This document shows, piece by piece, positions 1 through 5,013 of a DNA stretch of 11,505 nt. The first letter of the stretch is position 1; each line of letters starts with the position of its first letter. The notes under the pieces are model-generated. The model did not search any database and had not been told where the DNA came from. It saw nothing but the letters and a program-made list of their open reading frames with translations. Origin of the DNA: UBA8437 sp003445035 (GTDB taxonomy: Bacteria > Planctomycetota > Planctomycetia > Planctomycetales > Planctomycetaceae). The DNA lies in contig CALCHI010000362.1 in assembly GCA_937901285.1 (NCBI GenBank), positions 1 through 11,505 on the forward strand, read 5' to 3'. The position numbers and the translations under genes are program-made.

Positions 1-1
1 T

Positions 2-337
2 TCGACCGACTTCGGCAATCCCGCCGGTTGGGCTTTCAAACAGGACGTCGGCGGCCGTTATGTCGGTTCAGTCTTGGGCTGGGGCAACATGTGGGGCAAC
101 CTGGGAGCCACGATCAGCCCCTTGATCTATGCCGCCGTGCTGGGGGACCACCCCGGAATATCCGACTGGAACAGCCTGTTCCTGATCTGCATGTTGGCCT
201 TCGTTTTCTCCGGCATCGTCGCCCTGGGCATCGATGCCACCGAACCGATCGCCCCCCCCGACGACGCGCACGAACCCGATCTCCCGGAACCCGGTCCGGA
301 AGCAGACACCGCTGCTGAGATCGCGCCGCCTGACTGA
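2..337 (+). CDS. MFS transporter, C-terminal fragment (5' end outside window)
   Basis: This is the last 111 residues of a membrane transporter; the reading frame is open from base 2 and ends at TGA 335-337. The visible part contains GWGNMWGNLGA followed by a hydrophobic helix (SPLIYAAVLG), then a second strong helix (LFLICMLAFVFSGIVALGI). This matches the last two transmembrane helices of Major Facilitator Superfamily permeases, in the group that takes up organic anions and sugar acids. After the last helix comes a soluble tail of about 30 residues rich in Pro, Asp and Glu, which should lie in the cytoplasm. The substrate cannot be told from this fragment. A TTG at 74 could be mistaken for a start, but the upstream frame also reads as protein (WAFKQDVGGRYVGSVLG), so it is internal. 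The next gene starts 65 nt later on the same strand. The MFS family call is fairly secure; the subfamily is a guess. Confidence 0.75.
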   Translation, partial: STDFGNPAGWAFKQDVGGRYVGSVLGWGNMWGNLGATISPLIYAAVLGDHPGISDWNSLFLICMLAFVFSGIVALGIDATEPIAPPDDAHEPDLPEPGPEADTAAEIAPPD

Positions 338-338
338 G

Positions 339-367
339 TTGTGTCACTTCAATCGCTTGAGTATCGT
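339..367 (+). promoter_or_regulatory. Candidate sigma70-type promoter for trxB
   Basis: TTGTGT at 339-344 and TATCGT at 362-367 are separated by exactly 17 nt. They match the -35 and -10 consensus at three and four of six positions. The site lies in the short gap between the MFS stop and trxB, and would give a leader of about 30 nt. The match is modest, so chance is possible. Confidence 0.3.
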
Positions 368-384
368 TCCTCATCGAAACGATA
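362..384. promoter_or_regulatory. Inverted repeat upstream of trxB, possible operator or leader hairpin
   Basis: TATCGTT (362-368) and AACGATA (378-384) are a perfect 7-bp inverted repeat around a 9-nt spacer. The left arm overlaps the candidate -10 box of trxB, a typical place for a repressor site. No T-tract follows, so it is not a standard intrinsic terminator for the MFS gene. The regulator is unknown. Confidence 0.3.
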
Positions 385-391
385 GCCCGAC

Positions 392-397
392 GAGGAG
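392..397 (+). promoter_or_regulatory. Ribosome binding site of trxB
   Basis: GAGGAG lies 5 nt before the GTG at 403 and supports this GTG as the start. The protein from here begins MAERVVIIGSGPAG, which places the FAD motif at the usual distance from the N-terminus. Confidence 0.65.
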
Positions 398-402
398 TCA
401 GC

Positions 403-1455
403 GTGGCAGAACGAGTTGTGATCATCGGTTCCGGGCCTGCCGGCTGGACCGCCGCCATCTATGCCTCCCGAGCCAGCCTGGACCCGTTGGTTCTCGAGGG
501 TGCCATCACCGAGGACAATCGTCAGCGAGGGACATTGCCGCTCGGTCAACTGGCACTTACGACCGAGGTCGAAAACTATCCCGGCTTCCCTGCCGGTGAC
601 CTCTCGGCCTACCTCGACAACTCGATCGCTGAGGACAAACGCCGGTACATGGCACCGCACGCCGGCGAGGGTGTCAGTGGCCCGGAACTGATGGAACTGA
701 TGCGTCAGCAGGCCGCCAACTTTGGCACCCGGATCAAGACTGACGACGTCGTCTCGGTCGACCTGTCGACACACCCTTTCCAGTTGACATCACTGGACGG
801 CACGCAGACCGAGGCCCTCTCGGTGATCATCGCAACCGGTGCCCGTGCCAACTACCTCGGACTTGAAAGCGAAGATCGGTTCAAGAACGCAGGCGTCTCG
901 GCGTGTGCTGTCTGCGACGGCGCCCTGCCACGTTTCCGGGACAAACCACTGGTGGTCGTTGGCGGCGGCGATAGCGCAATGGAAGAAGCCACCTACCTGG
1001 CCAAATTCGGCTCGACGGTCCACATTGTTCATCGACGTGACGCATTCCGTGCCAGCAAAATCATGGCCGAACGTGCGTTGGCTCACGAAAAGATCAAGGT
1101 CGAGTGGAATTCGGAAATCGACGAGGTGCTTGGGAACGACCAGGAAGGTGTCACTGGTGTTCGATTGAAGAGCACGGTGGATGAGTCGGAATCCAGGGAA
1201 CTCGAGGCGTCAGGCTATTTTGCAGCCATCGGACACACACCCAATACCGATTTCCTGGACGGCCAACTCGAGACCAACGACGCGGGTTATGTGATCTGGA
1301 CCACCGCCGGCCGCACCAACACCAGCATCGACGGTGTCTTTGCCGCCGGAGACGTGGCAGACGACTACTACCGCCAGGCGGTCACGGCCGCCGGAACCGG
1401 TTGCATGGCGGCACTGGACGCCGAGCGATGGCTGGCAGCCAACGGCTTCGAATAA
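403..1455 (+). CDS. trxB: Thioredoxin reductase (NADPH) with lineage-specific insertion
   Basis: This 350-residue cytoplasmic flavoprotein passes electrons from NADPH through FAD and a redox-active disulfide to thioredoxin. Visible motifs in order are the FAD-binding GSGPAG (9-14), the VENYPGFP motif (56-63), the active-site CAVC pair Cys168 and Cys171 followed by DG, the NADPH-binding GGGDSA (187-192), the phosphate-binding HRRDAFR (210-216) and the second FAD motif FAAGDV (313-318). Standard bacterial TrxB is about 310-320 residues. The extra length sits mainly at residues 64-90, between PGFP and GPELM, where the usual protein has only a few residues. The start is GTG with a good ribosome site. 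The gene heads an apparent operon with bioF (16 nt downstream) and a hydrolase. The enzyme identity is highly secure; the role of the insertion is unknown. Confidence 0.95.
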   Translation: MAERVVIIGSGPAGWTAAIYASRASLDPLVLEGAITEDNRQRGTLPLGQLALTTEVENYPGFPAGDLSAYLDNSIAEDKRRYMAPHAGEGVSGPELMELMRQQAANFGTRIKTDDVVSVDLSTHPFQLTSLDGTQTEALSVIIATGARANYLGLESEDRFKNAGVSACAVCDGALPRFRDKPLVVVGGGDSAMEEATYLAKFGSTVHIVHRRDAFRASKIMAERALAHEKIKVEWNSEIDEVLGNDQEGVTGVRLKSTVDESESRELEASGYFAAIGHTPNTDFLDGQLETNDAGYVIWTTAGRTNTSIDGVFAAGDVADDYYRQAVTAAGTGCMAALDAERWLAANGFE

Positions 1456-1471
1456 TCCCGGACGCGACCGC

Positions 1472-2644
1472 ATGCACCTCGAGCCGGCGTGGTTGACCGA
1501 CGGCCTGGAGGCCCTCGAACAGGGCCACCTCATCCGGCCACGTCGCCGTGTCGAGCCACTCGAGGACGGCCGCAGTCGGATCGACGGCCGGGAACTGGTC
1601 GACTTTTCGACCAACGACTATCTCGGATTCGCCCGCGACTCACGCCTGGCCGACGCGGCTACCGGCATCGCCGCGGGAGCCGGTGCCAGCCCACTGGTCT
1701 CGGGACGTTCACCGCAATATTGCCAGTTGGAACAAAACATAGCCTCGTTCGAAGGCGCCCCGGCGGCGGTGCTGTTTCCATCGGGATTTGCTGCCAATCT
1801 CGGAACGGTCGCCGCGCTGGTTAACCGCGACGACGTCATTTTCAGCGACAAGGACAATCACGCCAGCCTGATCGATGGCTGCCGACTCAGCGGTGCTCGC
1901 GTACAGATCTATCAACGAGAACGGCTTGATCAACTCGCAGATCAGCTTGCACAGGCGTCCGCCGCTCCAAGACGACTGATTGTCACCGACGGGCTGTTCA
2001 GCATGGACGGCATCCTCGCCCCTCTCGACAGCCTTTGTGATCTTGCCGACACCCACGATGCCATGGTGCTTGTCGACGAGGCGCATGCAACGGGCACCCT
2101 GGGACAATCCGGCCGGGGCGCCAGTGAGTTGCTTGGTGTGGAAGAGAGAGTGACGCTGCGAATCGGGACACTCAGCAAAGCGGTCGGAGCCGCCGGAGGC
2201 TTTGCCGTCGGGACCACTGCTTTCATCGACCATCTCTGGCACCATGCTCGGCCCCAGGTCTTCTCGACGGCCCTGCCGCCGTCGACCTGTGCTGCCGCGT
2301 CCACCGGACTTCAACTGATAACCGACGAACCCGACCGACGACTTCACCTCGCCGCACTCGCCGACAGGTTTCGTGGTCATCTCTCGCAACTTGGGCTGCC
2401 GGTTCCACCAGGCCCCGGGCCAATCGTTCCTGTACTCCTGGCAGAGGCTTCCACCGCGGTCGAGGCTTCCGCGGCGCTGTCCGACCGCGGTTTTTTCGTC
2501 CCGGCCATCCGACCACCCACCGTACCCCTGGGCACCGCCCGACTGCGTGTCAGCCTCTCCGCCCTCCACTCCCAACAGGATATCGACCAGTTGGCGGACG
2601 CGATTGCCGCAGTGATTCCCATGGAGGTCCGGACGCGTGCCTGA
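1472..2644 (+). CDS. bioF: 8-amino-7-oxononanoate synthase (alpha-oxoamine synthase family)
   Basis: This PLP-dependent enzyme condenses pimeloyl thioester with L-alanine, releasing CO2, in the first ring-forming branch of biotin synthesis. The 390-residue length is close to that of E. coli BioF. Visible features are the STNDYLGF motif (46-53), PSGFAAN (103-109), His130 (stacks on PLP), Asp202 and His205 in VDEAHATG, the PLP lysine Lys236 in TLSKAVGAAGG, and Arg347 in AIRPPTVPLGTARLR, a stretch typical of BioF rather than of KBL, ALAS or SPT. The ATG at 1472 is chosen because the family's N-terminus fits and upstream codons overlap trxB. The ribosome site is weak, so translation is probably coupled to trxB. 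One oddity: residue 83 is Tyr (SGRSPQYCQLE), where the family normally has His before LE. No other bio genes are in view. A related alpha-oxoamine synthase with another acyl or amino acid substrate remains possible. Confidence 0.85.
   Translation: MHLEPAWLTDGLEALEQGHLIRPRRRVEPLEDGRSRIDGRELVDFSTNDYLGFARDSRLADAATGIAAGAGASPLVSGRSPQYCQLEQNIASFEGAPAAVLFPSGFAANLGTVAALVNRDDVIFSDKDNHASLIDGCRLSGARVQIYQRERLDQLADQLAQASAAPRRLIVTDGLFSMDGILAPLDSLCDLADTHDAMVLVDEAHATGTLGQSGRGASELLGVEERVTLRIGTLSKAVGAAGGFAVGTTAFIDHLWHHARPQVFSTALPPSTCAAASTGLQLITDEPDRRLHLAALADRFRGHLSQLGLPVPPGPGPIVPVLLAEASTAVEASAALSDRGFFVPAIRPPTVPLGTARLRVSLSALHSQQDIDQLADAIAAVIPMEVRTRA
2623..2627 (+). promoter_or_regulatory. Ribosome binding site inside bioF for the overlapping hydrolase
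   Basis: GGAGG lies inside the last bioF codons, 9 nt before the GTG at 2637. It decides the hydrolase start and implies that the two proteins are made from one message, with an 8-nt overlap (2637-2644). Confidence 0.6.
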
Positions 2645-3542
2645 CTCCGCCGACCAGGGCCTCCGCACCGGCTTCGCTGACGAGTACCCTTTTGACTCGC
2701 ACCGACTCGACCTTGCGGGAGCCAGCTACCACTACATCGACGAGGGTTCAGGACCGCCCATCCTGATGGTGCACGGCAACCCCACCTGGAGTTTCGCGTG
2801 GAGAGCCTATATCCGTGAACTGTCCACCGATCATCGTGTGATCGCGGTTGATCACATCGGATGTGGTTTCTCAGACAAACCCTCCGACTACACTTATCGG
2901 CTCGATCAACACGCCACCAACCTTGTCACGTTGATCGATCGCCTCGAACTCAAACACATCACGCTTTGTGGCCACGATTGGGGTGGGGCCATCGGCATGA
3001 CCGCCGCATGTCGTCGCCCCGATCAGTTTTCCCGGTTCATCCTCGCCAACACTTCGGCCTTTCGATCAAAACGTCTGCCACTGAGAATCGCAGTCTGCCG
3101 GATCCCCCTGCTGGGAGCTCTGTGTGTCCGCGGACTCAACCTGTTCTCACGCGCCGCGATGAGAATGGCTGTCGCTCAACCCGACCGGCTGTCGGCAGCC
3201 GCACGAGCCGGGTATCTGGCCCCTTACGACAGTTGGGCCAACCGCGTGGCGGTCCATCGCTTTGTCCAGGACATCCCGTTGGGGCCCGGGCACCCCAGCT
3301 ACCAGACGCTGGTCGACACCGAACAAGGCCTCAACCAGTTCACCAAACACCCGATGCTGCTCACGTGGGGCGAGCGGGACTGGTGTTTCAGCCTGGAGTT
3401 CCTTGAGGAGTTCCAGGCGAGGTTTCCATCGGCCCGAACGCTCAGATTCCCCGACGCCGGGCATTTTCTGTTCGAGGACGCACCCGAAGAGGTTCTTGCC
3501 GGAATCCGCCGGTTCCTGGCAGACTTTCCCCTGCGGTCCTGA
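2637..3542 (+). CDS. Alpha/beta hydrolase, haloalkane dehalogenase / OleB-like
   Basis: This 301-residue protein has no signal peptide and should be cytoplasmic. It has the alpha/beta-hydrolase order: HGNPTW (46-51, Asn48 at the halide or oxyanion position), DHIGCGFSDKP, the nucleophile elbow GHDWGG with Asp114 followed by Trp115, a helical cap with RIPLLGALCVRGLN and FVQDIPL, then acid Asp248 in WGERDW and catalytic His276 in DAGHF. An Asp nucleophile followed by Trp is the signature of haloalkane dehalogenases, and the cap and HGNPTWSF region look like the HLD-III/OleB branch, whose known members decarboxylate beta-lactones in long-chain olefin synthesis. Serine esterases such as BioH have GHSxG, so this is not a BioH. 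No oleA, oleC or oleD is visible. It overlaps bioF and ends 8 nt before the convergent helicase. The fold and triad are secure; the substrate is inferred and open. Confidence 0.8.
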   Translation: MPDSADQGLRTGFADEYPFDSHRLDLAGASYHYIDEGSGPPILMVHGNPTWSFAWRAYIRELSTDHRVIAVDHIGCGFSDKPSDYTYRLDQHATNLVTLIDRLELKHITLCGHDWGGAIGMTAACRRPDQFSRFILANTSAFRSKRLPLRIAVCRIPLLGALCVRGLNLFSRAAMRMAVAQPDRLSAAARAGYLAPYDSWANRVAVHRFVQDIPLGPGHPSYQTLVDTEQGLNQFTKHPMLLTWGERDWCFSLEFLEEFQARFPSARTLRFPDAGHFLFEDAPEEVLAGIRRFLADFPLRS

Positions 3543-3550
3543 CGGAGTCC

Positions 3551-4777
3551 CTAGGCCACCGTGTTGACCGTCGGGCGTGGTCCCCGCTGACGGTAAGCCT
3601 CATATTCGGACACGGTGTATTCGGTGAGTTCCTTGTTCACGCGAATCTCAATCCGCGTCAGTTCGTCACCCTGCTCGCGGGTCACGAACGTGAACGCCTG
3701 ACCTTTTAAATCCGACGTCATCCTTCCCGTCCGCCCGATCCGATGAATGTAGTCGTCATGTTGTTCGGGAATGTCGTAGTTGACGATGTGTGAGATCGTG
3801 CTGACATCAATGCCGCGACCGGCGACGTCGGTGGCGACCAGTAACCTGATCTGGCCCTCCCGGAAACGTTTCAACGCTCGCTCACGCTTGGATTGAGGGA
3901 GGTCACCGTGCATCACGCCGACGTTGGACAGTCCGCCGGCGAAACGACGATGCAGCGAGTCGGCTCCCCGCTTTGTCCGAGTGAAGACGATCACCTGCCG
4001 GGGCTTCTGTTCACTGAGCAGCCTGACCAGCAGCCCGAATTTGCGGTCGGGATCCACGGTGCAGAAGAACTGGTCGATCGAATCCACGGCCACGGCGTCG
4101 CCGGAAAGATCGACACGGTCGGGGTTGCTCATGTATTTCTTTGCCAACCGCTCGACAGAGGGAGGCAGCGTGGCTGAGAGCAACAGCGTTTGCCGGTTGT
4201 TCGGACATCGACGCAGGATGTCCCGAATCTCGGGCTCAAACCCGATGTCGAGCATCCGATCGGCTTCATCAAGAACCACGACACGGAGGTTGTCAAAGAT
4301 CAGGTGGCCACGGTTGTTGAGATCCTTGACTCGGCCGGGAGTGCCAACGGCCACCTGGACCCCGCGTTCGAGCTGCCGGATCTGGCGATCCATGTCCCGC
4401 TGGCCGACGAAACAGGAGACTCGGATCGGCGAGGTGTATGCCAGTCTTTCGGCCTCGCACTTGACCTGGTCGGCCAATTCGCGAGTGGGGGCCAGCACCA
4501 GCGCCTGCGTGACGCTGAGATTGTGATCGATCGCTTCCAGGATGGGCAACACGAAGGCCGCGGTCTTGCCGGTGCCGGTGTGCGCCTGGCCGGTACAGTC
4601 TCGACCGGTGAGTGCCTTGGGGATGAAGGATCGCTGGATGGGACTGGGATTCTCGAAACCAACGTGATCCAACGCACGTAGTGAGCTCTCACTCAGCCCC
4701 AGTTCGGAAAACGTAATCGCCTCATCCTCTGTACCGCCGGAGGTGTCCGTCGCGGCTGTGTTGTCCTGGTCGTTCAC
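3551..4777 (-). CDS. DEAD-box ATP-dependent RNA helicase (RhlE-like)
   Basis: This 408-residue enzyme uses ATP to unwind or remodel short RNA duplexes, typically in ribosome assembly, mRNA decay or cold adaptation. All core motifs are present: Q motif GFENPSPIQ (Gln48, with upstream aromatic Phe23), motif I AHTGTGKT (65-72), Ia PTRELA (97-102), TPGR, motif II DEAD (170-173), motif III SAT (201-203), motif IV-V ATDVAGRGID and motif VI HRIGRTGR (345-352). The C-terminal extension after the second RecA domain is short and lacks a dedicated RNA-binding domain such as that of DbpA or CsdA, which suits the RhlE/RhlB-like group. The start is GTG at 4777, with a purine-rich GAGAGAG and AGGA upstream. 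It lies 236 nt downstream of ftsH on the same strand and converges on the hydrolase gene. Family call is very secure; the subgroup is less so. Confidence 0.93.
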   Translation of the reverse strand: MNDQDNTAATDTSGGTEDEAITFSELGLSESSLRALDHVGFENPSPIQRSFIPKALTGRDCTGQAHTGTGKTAAFVLPILEAIDHNLSVTQALVLAPTRELADQVKCEAERLAYTSPIRVSCFVGQRDMDRQIRQLERGVQVAVGTPGRVKDLNNRGHLIFDNLRVVVLDEADRMLDIGFEPEIRDILRRCPNNRQTLLLSATLPPSVERLAKKYMSNPDRVDLSGDAVAVDSIDQFFCTVDPDRKFGLLVRLLSEQKPRQVIVFTRTKRGADSLHRRFAGGLSNVGVMHGDLPQSKRERALKRFREGQIRLLVATDVAGRGIDVSTISHIVNYDIPEQHDDYIHRIGRTGRMTSDLKGQAFTFVTREQGDELTRIEIRVNKELTEYTVSEYEAYRQRGPRPTVNTVA

Positions 4778-4826
4778 TTGTCCTGCTCTCTCGAATAACT
4801 GGTTCTTGTCATCTTTTTCCTGCCTG

Positions 4827-4836
4827 CAACATGTTG
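4827..4836. repeat. 10-bp perfect palindrome upstream of the helicase
   Basis: CAACATGTTG is self-complementary over ten bases and lies about 50 nt before the helicase start. It could be a binding site for a dimeric regulator. No matching second copy was noticed, and ten bases could arise by chance. Confidence 0.25.
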
Positions 4837-4846
4837 AGTCGCCATC

Positions 4847-4860
4847 GGTCCGTTTGGACC
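4847..4860 (-). other. Small hairpin in the helicase leader
   Basis: GGTCC (4847-4851) and GGACC (4856-4860) form a perfect 5-bp GC-rich stem with a 4-nt loop. It sits in the 236-nt gap between ftsH and the helicase. There is no T-tract on the helicase strand. It may be a leader structure of the helicase mRNA. Confidence 0.3.
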
Positions 4861-4958
4861 ATCTCCGCCTTCCACAACCGGGAGGCGTCGCATGTTTGTC
4901 GACACCAAGCGACCAGCTCGTCTCTCTTGTTCAAACGGCGGTCGGATCCAGGCTCTAC

Positions 4959-4979
4959 AGCGGGCCCTTGGGGGGCGCT
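4959..4979 (-). other. Imperfect hairpin downstream of ftsH
   Basis: AGCG (4959-4962) pairs with CGCT (4976-4979), and a CCC/GGG inner stem is separated by a two-base mismatch. It lies 35 nt past the ftsH stop, where a terminator would be expected, but there is no T-tract, so at best it is a weak or Rho-assisted stop. Confidence 0.2.
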
Positions 4980-5013
4980 CTGTGAAAAAGTCTAGCTCAC
5001 GTAGCCAATCGGG

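Noticed and set aside
1334..1471. Upstream extension of bioF into trxB
   Set aside because: The frame is open there, but the residues match the trxB shadow and not the family N-terminus; ATG 1472 gives the usual BioF length.
1709..2668. 319-codon open frame on the minus strand
   Set aside because: Antisense to bioF, which carries all PLP-enzyme motifs. The minus-strand product has no family signature.
2637..3542. Calling the hydrolase BioH because it follows bioF
   Set aside because: BioH needs a Ser nucleophile in GHSxG; here the residue is Asp114 followed by Trp, which fits dehalogenase/OleB-type enzymes.
4743..4985. Possible small plus-strand gene in the ftsH-helicase gap
   Set aside because: It starts inside the helicase gene on the opposite strand, has no ribosome site and no domain-like pattern.
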